NCBI GenBank assembly: GCA_947426945.1
Contig: CANEFX010000013.1
Coordinates: 1-64,000 of the forward strand
Direction: 5' to 3'
DNA length: 64,000 nt
Source of the DNA: an uncultured Bacillota bacterium
GTDB taxonomy: Bacteria; Bacillota; Clostridia; Oscillospirales; Oscillospiraceae
This document shows, one piece after another, positions 46,828-55,731 of the stretch; the stretch's first letter is position 1; every line of letters begins with the position of its first letter. The notes below the pieces were generated by a model that saw only the letters and a list, made by a program, of their open reading frames with translations, was not told the origin of the DNA and did no database searches. The position numbers were made by a program, and so were the translations under genes.

Positions 46828-47592
46828 ATGCCGCAGCGCATCGATCTGATTCACAGACGAATCTGGATACCGCCTCGGCCTGCGCCGTCCCGGCCGGCGG
46901 TCATTTACAACACCGTCCGGCAAAACATTGTACAGACAAAGGTTCAGCATATACACAATCGCGTCAGTGTCGGAGGCGGCCTTCGGCGGGAGGAAATTCT
47001 GGCCGTTTTGCGGCAGACGGAGAACCAAAGGGAGCGGGAGAACGGCCTGGACCCGGCTCGGCCCACCCAGGCGGCCCGTACCCTGGTGCGTATTTTCTCC
47101 AGAGAGAGCGCCAGGCGAGAGCTGCGGATATTTTACAGCGGAGTGGTGCGCAGGGTACTGCGGGAGGAGCAGGAGCGGTACAAGAGCCGGCCGGCGAGAG
47201 CCGTCTCCCTGATCTGGACCCTGTTGGGCGGGCAGAATGCGCTGCGGGCTCTGACCAACGTCTATCTGGCCGCCGGTGTTTTAATACGCGGCAGGTATGC
47301 CCGGCGGCTGGAATATTGGAACCTCCTGCGCCGCGGTTCCGTCCGGGAGACAGCTGAGGCAGGGGAGCTGCTCCGGCATCCCTCCCCCCGCCTGTTGGTT
47401 TTGCCGGAGCAGGAGACGGTAGAGAAGACGACGGGCTCCGCCGGCAGGGCGGAGGTCCGGACGGCAGCCTCTGCTTTGGTCGGCCCGGAAGGCGGGCTCA
47501 GCCCGTCTGATTTTCGGGCGCTGGTGCAGGGAGTGGCCGACACGCTGGGCCGCCGGGCGCGGCTGGAATCCCTGCGGCGGGGAGGCGGGTAA
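46828..47592 (+). CDS. Arginine-rich protein of unknown function in the injection locus
   Basis: A 254-aa basic, helical protein that I do not recognise. It has PQRIDLIHRRIWIPPRP, then VIYNTVRQNIVQTKVQHIHN, ESARRELRIFYSGVVRRVLR and a C-terminal part with SPSDFRALVQGVADTLGRRA. The only in-frame ATG after the upstream stop of the tube gene is 46828 and its ribosome site is weak, so an unusual start a little upstream is possible. It lies where baseplate or scaffold genes are usual. It is far too short to be a normal tape measure but could be an inner-tube, ruler or chaperone component. Confidence 0.55.
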   Translation: MPQRIDLIHRRIWIPPRPAPSRPAVIYNTVRQNIVQTKVQHIHNRVSVGGGLRREEILAVLRQTENQRERENGLDPARPTQAARTLVRIFSRESARRELRIFYSGVVRRVLREEQERYKSRPARAVSLIWTLLGGQNALRALTNVYLAAGVLIRGRYARRLEYWNLLRRGSVRETAEAGELLRHPSPRLLVLPEQETVEKTTGSAGRAEVRTAASALVGPEGGLSPSDFRALVQGVADTLGRRARLESLRRGGG

Positions 47593-48123
47593 ATGGATAA
47601 GGCCCAGATCAGTGATCCGGAGGGTAAAATCAGGCCCTTTGCGGTTCAGTTTAACCCCAATACACTGGAGTACTCTATTAACGCTAACCGCCGCAGCGCA
47701 AAAGGGACCCGGGGCGTTCCCGGCGAGGATGACGGAGGAGGGAGCAATTTTCAGAGTAATCCCACAGCCTGCGGGGAGCAGGCTGTGCTGTCCGTCAGGC
47801 TGTTTTATCACACCTTTCAGAGCGATTCGCTTTATTATGATGTACGGATAGAGATTGAGAAGCTGCGGGCCTTTGTCCGCTATCGAGGAAATTCCGAGGG
47901 AGAGAACCGGAAAATCAAATTTACCTGGGGTACCTTTTCCCACGCCGGAACGCTGGACAGCTTTTCCGTTACGTATCAGATGTTCGCAGCCGACGGGACT
48001 CCAGTGCAGGCTGAGGTGAGCATCACCATAGTGGGCGACGACCCGGACCATGCCGCGATGGTAGACAAGAGAAAGGACAAGGAACGGCCCATGGATATGG
48101 AGTGGCTGTTCCCGCAGGACTGA
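47593..48123 (+). CDS. CIS tube/LysM-family baseplate protein (Afp7-like, lacking LysM)
   Basis: A 176-aa protein. PFAVQFNPNTLEYSINANRR is the signature opening of contractile-injection tube/LysM proteins (Afp7, gp53-like), followed by LSVRLFYHTFQS and KFTWGTFSHAGTLDSFSVTY. Family members usually end in a LysM domain of ~50 residues; here the protein stops after EWLFPQD with no LysM. It starts on the base after the previous stop. Confidence 0.82.
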   Translation: MDKAQISDPEGKIRPFAVQFNPNTLEYSINANRRSAKGTRGVPGEDDGGGSNFQSNPTACGEQAVLSVRLFYHTFQSDSLYYDVRIEIEKLRAFVRYRGNSEGENRKIKFTWGTFSHAGTLDSFSVTYQMFAADGTPVQAEVSITIVGDDPDHAAMVDKRKDKERPMDMEWLFPQD

Positions 48124-48127
48124 GGCA

Positions 48128-49192
48128 ATGAACTTTTCCCGGCTGTATGAGAAATATGAGGGCTTTCACCGGCCTACCTTTACCCTGCGGGCAAACGGTT
48201 CAGGGCTGGAGGTGGAGGAGGGGGTAAGGATACAAATTCTTCAGTGCTGCCTTACTACCCTGCGGCAAGCGGGCAGTCTGTTTCTGGCCGCGGAGCTGGC
48301 CGCCGGTTCCGACGCAGAGGAGGCATGGCGGGAGGCTATTCAGCTGGGCGCTGTATGCACGCTGTCTCTGGGTTATCAGAAAAGCGAGGAGGAGGTGTTT
48401 TCCGGTTTTATTTACGACGTGGCGTGGGAGATTTTTCCGGAGAGCGGCGCACAGCATGTTGAGATGATCTGTCTGGACGTGCGGGGGCAGCTGATGCTCA
48501 GCGCCCGGGCCGATGCTGGTACGGCCCGCACCCTGTCCCAGCTGGTGGATGGGGTGTTGAAGCAGTCATGCTGCAGCCGAATGGCGCCCCAGGTGGAGCT
48601 GGGCGCGGTGCCCGAGGAACTGGACCTGCCCGTTCAACGCACCGGCGCCACAGATTTTGCCATCCTGTGCGCGGCGGCGGATTTCCTGTGCTTTGAATTT
48701 TATGCTTTTGCCGGCTGGCTCTACTTCGGTCCGCCCCGGCCTTCCTCCGACACAGCGGTGACTTTTGATGGGCCAAACGGCCTGATGCGCCTGCGCCGCC
48801 GGCGAACCCTGGCCGGACAGTGCGCGGCGGTGGCCGTCAGCGGGACGGACGACAGGGGAGAGCGAATCTATGCCCGCCAGGCCAGGGAGACAGACAGGGG
48901 TCCGGGCGTTGGCGGGATGGGCGAGGCGCTTGCCCTGGACTTTCATCAGGCAGAGCCCGCCGTCCGGACAATGGCTCAGGCCAGCATCCTGGCCCAGGCC
49001 AGGATGCAAGCGCTCCAGCGGCGGTGTGGAACGCTTACGGGTCAGGGAACGGGACTGCCTGAGCTGAGGCCGGGCAGGTTTGTGGAGCTGGCCGGGGTGA
49101 ACGGGGAGGCCGACGGCCGTTTCTATGTCCAAAACGTGACCCATACCATAGATGAGACCGGCTTTGAGACCTGTTTTGAGGCGGAAGGATAG
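48128..49192 (+). CDS. VgrG N-terminal/gpD-like baseplate hub protein
   Basis: A 354-aa protein with the gpD fold order of a spike hub: an N-terminal beta domain (RPTFTLRANGSGLEVEEGVR), CTLSLGYQKSEEEVFSGFIYD, the TARTLSQLVDGVLKQSC block, and a C-terminal LRPGRFVELAGVNGEADGRF, FYVQNVTHTIDETGFETCFE that is very typical of late-control gpD/VgrG. The spike needle itself is encoded by the next gene, so the Afp8/VgrG function is split in two. Confidence 0.85.
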   Translation: MNFSRLYEKYEGFHRPTFTLRANGSGLEVEEGVRIQILQCCLTTLRQAGSLFLAAELAAGSDAEEAWREAIQLGAVCTLSLGYQKSEEEVFSGFIYDVAWEIFPESGAQHVEMICLDVRGQLMLSARADAGTARTLSQLVDGVLKQSCCSRMAPQVELGAVPEELDLPVQRTGATDFAILCAAADFLCFEFYAFAGWLYFGPPRPSSDTAVTFDGPNGLMRLRRRRTLAGQCAAVAVSGTDDRGERIYARQARETDRGPGVGGMGEALALDFHQAEPAVRTMAQASILAQARMQALQRRCGTLTGQGTGLPELRPGRFVELAGVNGEADGRFYVQNVTHTIDETGFETCFEAEG

Positions 49193-49202
49193 GAGGAAAG
49201 GC

Positions 49203-49937
49203 ATGGATTTTGAAGTGCTGCGGGGCAAGGTGACCGCCCACCCCGATGGGGAGCAAAAGGGACTGGTGGAGGTGGCGGCAGGCGGCTATGACCAGGAGCA
49301 GGACAGGCTTTACGCCCGCGCCGGCCAGAGCGTCTCCGGCTTGTACTGGCTGCCGGAGGTGGAGGACGTTGTGGAGGTGGCAGTGCCCAGCTGTCCTGGC
49401 TATGAGGCGCGCATCCTGCAGATCCACCGTCCGGCGGGAGATGAACAGACCGAACAGTGCTGGACGGAACAGAACGATATTAAGCAGCTCCGGACCCGGT
49501 CAGGTCACACCGTCACTTTGGACGACAGCCAGGACAAGACGGCTGTTGTGATCCAGAGTGCAGGCGGGCTGGAGTGCCGTATGGAGGACGAGTCTCAGAC
49601 TGTAACGGTCAGAATGGCGGACGGGGAGACGCCAGCTTTGCGCCTGGACATGAAAAATGATGAAATCACTCTGTTGGCGGGGAAAAAGCTGACCATTCAG
49701 TGCGGCGGCGCCTGCCTGGAGATAGATAGCGGCGGAAATGTCAGCCTGTCAGCGAAAGGGAAGCTGGAGTTCAGCGGCCAGGAAGTTGCCCTGAGTGCCA
49801 AGACTAAGCTGACTGCCGGGGGACAGCAGGTGGAGGTGTCCGGCGGAATGACGACGAAGGTGGAGGGCAAGACCCAGCTTCAGCTGGCCTCCTCCGGCGT
49901 TACGGAGGTAAAGGGCGGTATGATTAAGCTCAACTGA
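49203..49937 (+). CDS. gpV/gp5-like spike protein with beta-helix
   Basis: A 244-aa spike. The N-terminal OB domain (LRGKVTAHPDGEQKGLVEVA, ARAGQSVSGLYWLPEVEDVV) matches phage base plate protein V, and the remaining two-thirds is a repeated short-strand region (LDMKNDEITLLAGKKLTIQC, NVSLSAKGKLEFSGQEVALS, KTKLTAGGQQVEVSGG) expected to form the triple beta-helix needle that carries the DUF4280 tip. ATG 49203 follows AGGAGGAAAGGC; the open frame further up overlaps the gpD gene. Confidence 0.88.
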   Translation: MDFEVLRGKVTAHPDGEQKGLVEVAAGGYDQEQDRLYARAGQSVSGLYWLPEVEDVVEVAVPSCPGYEARILQIHRPAGDEQTEQCWTEQNDIKQLRTRSGHTVTLDDSQDKTAVVIQSAGGLECRMEDESQTVTVRMADGETPALRLDMKNDEITLLAGKKLTIQCGGACLEIDSGGNVSLSAKGKLEFSGQEVALSAKTKLTAGGQQVEVSGGMTTKVEGKTQLQLASSGVTEVKGGMIKLN

Positions 49938-49971
49938 CGGCGGTTCCACAGCCAGGAAAGGAGGATTTCCA

Positions 49972-50340
49972 ATGCCTGCAATGGCGTTTCCCTGCCGGCT
50001 GGAGGCCGGTTTGGGGCGATTTCGCTCGCTGAGTGAGGCGGAAGAGATTGCCCAGTCGGTTCGGCTGATTCTTTCCACCCGTAAAGGGGAGCGGCCCTTT
50101 CGGCCTAAGTTTGGCTCCAATTTGTCTCTATACGCCTTTGAAAGTGTGGACACCACCCTGCGCACCCAGATTCGCCAGGAGGTCATTGCCGCCCTTCAGG
50201 CCTGGGAGCCGCGGATCAGAAATATACAGGTGGACTTTGAACCAAACCGGAACGAGGGCCGCCTGATTGCAAATATCACCTACCAGCTCCGGCACGGCGG
50301 CATCTCGGGGCAGGCTACAGTAACCATTCAGACGAGTTGA
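49972..50340 (+). CDS. gp25-like baseplate wedge protein
   Basis: A 122-aa gp25/gpW family protein (Afp9 role) that links the sheath to the wedge. The conserved EIAQSVRLILSTRKGERPFRPKFGSNL carries the ExxR/PxFG pattern of the family (split here: EIAQSVRLILSTRKGERPF and RPKFGSNLSLYAFE). GAAAGGAGG precedes the ATG. Confidence 0.92.
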   Translation: MPAMAFPCRLEAGLGRFRSLSEAEEIAQSVRLILSTRKGERPFRPKFGSNLSLYAFESVDTTLRTQIRQEVIAALQAWEPRIRNIQVDFEPNRNEGRLIANITYQLRHGGISGQATVTIQTS

Positions 50341-50356
50341 GCGGGAGGAGGCAGGC

Positions 50357-52834
50357 ATGAAGGATTTTCAGGCACAATTTGAAGCGTATATCCGTGCCTG
50401 CCTGCCCGAGTGGCGGTATCGGCGGGACGGGACTGAGACAGAGGCGGCGTTGATGACCGTCCTGGGAGAGCTGCTAGCCGCCTCACGGGGAACGCTGGAG
50501 CGGCTGCCCGAAAAATGCCTGCGGGAGTATCTGCGGGGCTTCGGCTTTGCCCGGCAGCCGGGCCGGCCGATGCGGGTCTGCGCGGCCCTGTACGCCCCCC
50601 GTGCCGCCGCCGTCCCCAAAGGGACCAGGTTTTACCGCTCGGGAGACGGCACTCGTCTCTGGGAGACGGAGGAGGATGTGTGGGCCGGGCCTGTCCGCCT
50701 GGCGGAGCATATGCTCTCCGGAGGGAAGAGCGGAAAGTTGATTCCGCTGCCCCTCCCGGAGGAGAACACAGCGGCAGAGCTTTTTAATTTCCAGGAGAGG
50801 GGGGTTCAACGGCGGGAGGTCCGTTTTTCCCATCCCTCCGCTCTGGCTTCCCAGCGGGGCTGTACGGCTTCGCTGCGGCTGGAGGAGGCCTCCGGGCGGT
50901 TACTGGACTTTCTGACGGATCCGGAGAGAACGGAATGGAGTCTGATTTCCGAGACGGAGAAGCTTGTCCTGGCTCCGCCCAGACGGGCGGGGGAGGAGCT
51001 GTGCTTTCAGCTGCCCCCCTGCCCGGAAGCCCGGACCTTGCTGGCACGGGCAGGAGAGAGGTATCTGCCGCCTGCCGACCCCATAAGCCGGGCTGTGCTC
51101 CGGACGGATCGCCCGGACTGCCTGCCGGAAGCGGTGGTAACAGAGAGCGGCGTGGCGGAGGAGGACCCCTTGCTTCCCTTTGGAAAACGGTTTTCTCCCT
51201 GGAGCTGCTGTTATATTGCCTGTTTCCAGGCGTTATCCCTGGGGAGGGGCCAGGTGGTCCTCACATGGACGCGTACCTTTCGGCTGGTAGAAGATAAAGC
51301 GCTGGAGGCAGACCGAGAACAGAGATACCGGCCCGTCATGCGGCAGCTGCCCCAGGAGCCGCCGCCGGTTCGGGATGTTTACGCCGATCTGACGGCGTGG
51401 GAGTATTGGGACGGACACGGCTGGCGTCCCGTCCCGGGTGCGGGGATTTGGACCCGGGTCTTTTCTGACGGGGAGCCCGGAAATGCGGGGCCTGTTCGTG
51501 TAGAAGCGCGCTTTTCCTGGCCGGAGGATGCCGCGCCCTGTGAGATACAGGGAATTCGGTCCTTCTGGCTGCGATGGCGGCTGCTGTCCTGCGAAGGGGC
51601 GGGCGGGCTGCCGGCACGTTACCATGTGCCGGAGATTACCCGGCTTCGTTTGACCGCAGGGCTCTCGGAAGCTGAGGCTGTCGTGGAGCGCCGGAGTGGC
51701 CTGGAGACCGAGTTTTTCCCGCTGTCCGGGAAGCGAAAGGTCCTTTTTCCTGATTTTACCGGAGCCTGGGACAGTTGGTGGCTGGGGTTCGACCGTTCCC
51801 CGGGCGGCAGTGCGCTGAGCCTCTATCTGTCCCTGAAGGGACGAACACAGGGGGGATTGTTTTCGGCGTGGGAGGCTCTTCCAGCGGGAGGAGAAGCCCC
51901 GCTGGCTCTCCGGGATGGGACGGATGGGCTGGCCCACAGCGGCCCAATGATTTTGGAGGGTATGCGGGGAGTGCGCTCCATCCGGTTTGGGCATAAGCGC
52001 TGGTGGATCTGTCTGCGGGACGAGTCCGGATCTGCCGGTTGGAGCGGCCGCCACCCCCTTTTGGCCGGACTGGACTGCGGAGCAGTGCTGCTGCGGGCCC
52101 TTGGGGAGGATAAGTGCACCGCGGGCGACAGCTTTTTGCCGCTGCAGGGCGGACCTGTTTCCGGGATCGCCCTGACGGAGAGCTTTGGCGGCGTGTCCGG
52201 GGAGACGGACCAGGAACTGACCCTCCGTGTCCGGGGGGAACGGCATCACCTGGGCCGGGCTGTGTCTGCTCTGGATGTCGGCCAGATCCTGTGCAGTGCG
52301 CTGCGGGATGTGTCGCGCGTGCACTGTCTGCGCGACAGAAGCGTTCTTCAGGTGTGTGTGCTTATGCGGGATACGGCCCGTCATGCCGCCGCCTTTCAGC
52401 TGCGCAAGGAGGAGATCCGGCAAATTTTGGTACAGTCCGGCGCCCTGTCTGCCTTAGGGCTGGAGGTCCGGGTGCGGGAGCCCTGCTTTTATCCCGTCCA
52501 TGTAATGGCTTGGGTCCGGACTTCGCCGGAAACGGGTTTTGAGGAGACCCGGAGGCTTTTGGCACAGGCTCTGGACCGCTTTCTAGATCCGGCCCTTGGG
52601 GGGTTCGGAGGTACAGGCTGGCAGATCGGTACGCTGCCAGACGCCGGCCAGCTTCGGGTATGCCTGCGCGCTGCGGTACCCGACGCGGTCCTGATGAAGG
52701 TGATTTCCACTGTCTCCTCACCCGACGGCGGAGAACGGGAGGCCGGTTCGGTCCAGGACCCCTTTGCCCTCCCGGCAGGGGGGAGCTATACCATATTGGA
52801 GCAGAGGGGGGCGGGAGCATATGGAGCCCATTGA
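50357..52834 (+). CDS. gpJ-like baseplate wedge protein 1 (Afp11 role)
   Basis: An 825-aa wedge protein. It has the paired helix start FEAYIRACLPEWRYRRDGTE then GELLAASRGTLERLPEKCLR, beta-rich inserts, the typical VPKGTRFYRSGDGTRLWETE barrel strand, and a C-terminal gp6-like region with EEIRQILVQSGALSALGLEV and the FYPVHVMAWVRTSPETGFEE fold repeat. In Afp-type baseplates Afp11 and Afp12 form a heterodimeric wedge; the second member follows with a 14-base overlap. Confidence 0.8.
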   Translation: MKDFQAQFEAYIRACLPEWRYRRDGTETEAALMTVLGELLAASRGTLERLPEKCLREYLRGFGFARQPGRPMRVCAALYAPRAAAVPKGTRFYRSGDGTRLWETEEDVWAGPVRLAEHMLSGGKSGKLIPLPLPEENTAAELFNFQERGVQRREVRFSHPSALASQRGCTASLRLEEASGRLLDFLTDPERTEWSLISETEKLVLAPPRRAGEELCFQLPPCPEARTLLARAGERYLPPADPISRAVLRTDRPDCLPEAVVTESGVAEEDPLLPFGKRFSPWSCCYIACFQALSLGRGQVVLTWTRTFRLVEDKALEADREQRYRPVMRQLPQEPPPVRDVYADLTAWEYWDGHGWRPVPGAGIWTRVFSDGEPGNAGPVRVEARFSWPEDAAPCEIQGIRSFWLRWRLLSCEGAGGLPARYHVPEITRLRLTAGLSEAEAVVERRSGLETEFFPLSGKRKVLFPDFTGAWDSWWLGFDRSPGGSALSLYLSLKGRTQGGLFSAWEALPAGGEAPLALRDGTDGLAHSGPMILEGMRGVRSIRFGHKRWWICLRDESGSAGWSGRHPLLAGLDCGAVLLRALGEDKCTAGDSFLPLQGGPVSGIALTESFGGVSGETDQELTLRVRGERHHLGRAVSALDVGQILCSALRDVSRVHCLRDRSVLQVCVLMRDTARHAAAFQLRKEEIRQILVQSGALSALGLEVRVREPCFYPVHVMAWVRTSPETGFEETRRLLAQALDRFLDPALGGFGGTGWQIGTLPDAGQLRVCLRAAVPDAVLMKVISTVSSPDGGEREAGSVQDPFALPAGGSYTILEQRGAGAYGAH

Positions 52835-54716
52835 TCTCCGAACCGGGGGACAGGAGGAGCTATTTCGGCGGGCCTGCCGGCGGATGGCAGAGCTGAGTCC
52901 CGGCTGGGACGAAACGATTGTCAGCGATCCGGCGGTGGTCATCCTGGAGTTGGCCTCCTATCTCTCCGAACAGCAGGGACAACGGCTGAATGAACTGGGA
53001 GAGGCCCACTATGGAGCCTTTCTCAGACTGATGGGCGCGGAAGCGAAGGAGTTGACCCCCGCCTCCTTTTTGGCTGCATCCTGCGGAAAGAAACGGCCCC
53101 TTCCGGGACAGCGGTTTTGGATAAATACCGTCCCTTATGAGGTGGTGGACGGAGGCAGAGAACGGGGGAGGCTCCGGGTGCGGGTCAGGCAGGACGGCCG
53201 TATCCGGGCCTGGGACGGGAAGACGCCCCTGGTGCTGAATACAGAGGGCGCGGCGCTGTATCTTGAGCTGTCCGGCCCGCTGTATCCCGGGCAGCCTGTT
53301 CATCTCTGGTGCTCGGTCTGCCCGGAGGAGGGGCGGGTGCCTCCGGAGGAGGACACCCCGCCCCCCGCAGCGCTTCGCGCCCATATACAGGGGGAAAGTT
53401 CCTGGCGTGCGGTGCCTGTGAAGGATGGAACCTGCGGGCTGTTGCGCAGCGGCTTTTGGACTTTTATACCGGACAGAGAGACCCGCCGTGTGCGCCTGTC
53501 TCTGGCAGGACAGCTGGAAGGCAGACCCAGTATCGAAGGTGTGACCCTGGAGCCGGTGCGTCTGGAGCAACGCCGCACCCGCAGCACCGCAGTCGACCTG
53601 ACTCCGCCCTTTCGCATCCCGGAGGGGTGGCCGGGCGGCTGGACCCTGCGCTGCTTTCTTCCGGAGGAGGAGGGGTGGAGAGAGGAGCCCGGCCTTTTTG
53701 TCCGTGGAGGAGTACTAGCCGGGTGGACGGGGCCTGCTCCCGCCATTGTTCGTGTCATGGCCGTTGAGCCGGATTTCCTCTGTGAATTTCCACTCCGTTC
53801 TCTGGCTGCAGAGGAAATTCCCCTGGAGAAGGGGACGCTGCCCCGCTCTCTGCGCCTGATGGTGGAGGAGGGGGGGCTCTGGTATAACTGTCCCGTTCGG
53901 GAGCCAGACCCGGAGCGCACCTTGACCCGGGGCTGTGTGTGGGACCGGAAAAGCTGTCTGCTCCGATTCGGAGACGGCCGGGACTTTTGTCCGCCGAAGG
54001 ACGGGAGGCTGCTGATTTGCGCCTGCGCAGTCACTCTGGGGAGCGGAGGAAACGGAGCCTCCGGCAGTTTTGAACAGGACGGCGTATGTCTCCGGACCCT
54101 GTATCCGTCCAGCGGGGGCTGTGATCCGGAATCTGCCCGGGACGCGTTTTTCCGGGCGGCGGAGGAACAAAGCTATCCCCTCCGGGCGGTTACCTGCCGG
54201 GACTATGAGAAGCTGGCCCGGGATACGCCGGGGCTTGCCCTTCAACAGATCCGGGCGGTGATGGGGCAGTCCCGTGGAGAAGCCGGCGTCACGGTGCTGG
54301 CGCGGCCCCGTTCCCATCAGGCGCTCCCCACGCTGACTGCGTGGCAGACGGAGCGCCTCCGGGAGCGGCTGGAGCGGTGCCGTTTGATTGGCGTGCCTGT
54401 ATTTGTCCGCAGTCCTCGCTATCTGCCTGTGGAAATACGCGTCTCTCTTCGGGCGGGCGCCTCCCTGGAAGAGGAGGAAATCCGGCGGACAGCGGAGCGG
54501 CTGGTGGATGGTGTGTCCGGACCTGTGGATTTCGGCGGGGAGCTGTCCTATTCCGCGTTGTTCTCCGCGCTGGCCGGACTGGAAAACGTGCATGGAGTCA
54601 CCGCACTGGAGCTGCGGCCGCTATCCGGCGGCGCGAGCAGGACCCAAGACGGCGGGATACGCCTGGCGGCAGATATGCTGCCCTATCTGGAACGGCTGCA
54701 AGTCACATGGGTGTGA
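52821..54716 (+). CDS. gpJ-like baseplate wedge protein 2 (Afp12 role)
   Basis: A 631-aa wedge protein. PGWDETIVSDPAVVILELAS and LSEQQGQRLNELGEAHYGAF at the start are the conserved helices of gpJ/gp6 proteins, and the C-terminal half has YPLRAVTCRDYEKLARDTPG, RAVMGQSRGEAGVTVLARPR and YLPVEIRVSLRAGASLEEEE in the order seen in baseplate J. ATG 52821 with GGGGGGCGGGAG is preferred over the longer open frame, which overlaps the Afp11-like gene. Confidence 0.85.
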   Translation: MEPIDLRTGGQEELFRRACRRMAELSPGWDETIVSDPAVVILELASYLSEQQGQRLNELGEAHYGAFLRLMGAEAKELTPASFLAASCGKKRPLPGQRFWINTVPYEVVDGGRERGRLRVRVRQDGRIRAWDGKTPLVLNTEGAALYLELSGPLYPGQPVHLWCSVCPEEGRVPPEEDTPPPAALRAHIQGESSWRAVPVKDGTCGLLRSGFWTFIPDRETRRVRLSLAGQLEGRPSIEGVTLEPVRLEQRRTRSTAVDLTPPFRIPEGWPGGWTLRCFLPEEEGWREEPGLFVRGGVLAGWTGPAPAIVRVMAVEPDFLCEFPLRSLAAEEIPLEKGTLPRSLRLMVEEGGLWYNCPVREPDPERTLTRGCVWDRKSCLLRFGDGRDFCPPKDGRLLICACAVTLGSGGNGASGSFEQDGVCLRTLYPSSGGCDPESARDAFFRAAEEQSYPLRAVTCRDYEKLARDTPGLALQQIRAVMGQSRGEAGVTVLARPRSHQALPTLTAWQTERLRERLERCRLIGVPVFVRSPRYLPVEIRVSLRAGASLEEEEIRRTAERLVDGVSGPVDFGGELSYSALFSALAGLENVHGVTALELRPLSGGASRTQDGGIRLAADMLPYLERLQVTWV

Positions 54717-54764
54717 ATAACAGATGTTCCGGAGGGCTTGCCGGGAGGAAAAGGAGATGGGAAT

Positions 54765-55703
54765 GTGGAGGCGAGGCTGCGCAGATACCGCTCTAACCGG
54801 GACTTGAGCCGGTGCGGCGTCTATGACGGCGCGGGCGAATACCGTTCCCGGTGGTATCAGGGCTGTGAGGCCGGGATGGAGTGGTACCGCCTCTCCCTGG
54901 AGGGAGTTTCCTCTGTGCGGGTACGGATTTATGCAGTGGATGACTTGCCGGAGGACTGGGACGGCGGATTGAAGCCTGCAATGGAGCGCGAGGCCGGCGA
55001 TCTGCTTCTCTATGGAGTACGAGGCCGCTGGCTGTGCTTTACTGCGGTTCCCGCGGAGGGGCTCCAGGGCTATGCTTTGTTCTTTCCGGGCCGCTCCATT
55101 GACGAATACCTTCCGGATGTGATGCAGGGAGACGATACCCTGCGCCGCTTTCTGGGGGTATATCAATCCGTCTATATGGACACCAATATGCTGGCCGCCC
55201 GGTTTCCCGGCCGGCTGGCCCCCCGGGATAGAGAGGCGCTGGAGGAGCTGAAATATTGGCTGGGCGCGGACCCCTGGACTCGGGACGCGCCTTGCATGCC
55301 GGAGTTGCTGTCCGCCGCCCCTCTGCTCAACCGCATGCGGGGGACCCGGCGGGGTCTGGAGCTTTTGCTCCAAACGGTTGGCGTGCGGGGCGAGCTGGTG
55401 GAGTATTTTCAGTGGCGGGGCCAAGCTATGGGTGCCCGGGAGCGAGAGGACTGTGCCCGTCTCTACGGCGGGGAGCGGGGTGCCACACTGCTGCTGCCAG
55501 AGGACACTTCGGAGGCGGTGCTGCGCTTTTTGGAAGGGGCGCTGGAAGATTTTATCCCTATGGGCGTGCCTTGGTCCGTGGTGTGTCTCCAGGCCGGAGC
55601 CCCCATGGACGGACACAGCTATCTGGACGCCAACGCAGAGCTGAGCGAGCCGCCGCCGGCAGTGCTGGACGGGACAGACCTGGATGAGCTGGTTTTGGAG
55701 TGA
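54765..55703 (+). CDS. gpI-like tail/baseplate protein
   Basis: A 312-aa protein. The middle has the phage tail protein I pattern: PDVMQGDDTLRRFLGVYQSV, YLDTNM-like YMDTNMLAARFPGRLAPRD, LEELKYWLGADPW and LLNRMRGTRRGLELLLQTVG, then VEYFQWRGQA. gpI sits on the outer baseplate rim and connects wedge to fibre. GTG 54765 is chosen because AAGGAG lies eight bases before it; a TTG at 54738 in the same frame has no RBS. Confidence 0.8.
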   Translation: MEARLRRYRSNRDLSRCGVYDGAGEYRSRWYQGCEAGMEWYRLSLEGVSSVRVRIYAVDDLPEDWDGGLKPAMEREAGDLLLYGVRGRWLCFTAVPAEGLQGYALFFPGRSIDEYLPDVMQGDDTLRRFLGVYQSVYMDTNMLAARFPGRLAPRDREALEELKYWLGADPWTRDAPCMPELLSAAPLLNRMRGTRRGLELLLQTVGVRGELVEYFQWRGQAMGAREREDCARLYGGERGATLLLPEDTSEAVLRFLEGALEDFIPMGVPWSVVCLQAGAPMDGHSYLDANAELSEPPPAVLDGTDLDELVLE

Positions 55704-55731
55704 ATACAGGTTCTGGGAGGAGGTGAGCCGG

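Noticed and set aside
51233-52423. A 396-codon minus-strand frame within the Afp11-like gene
   Set aside because: Antisense to a wedge protein with clear family features; no RBS.
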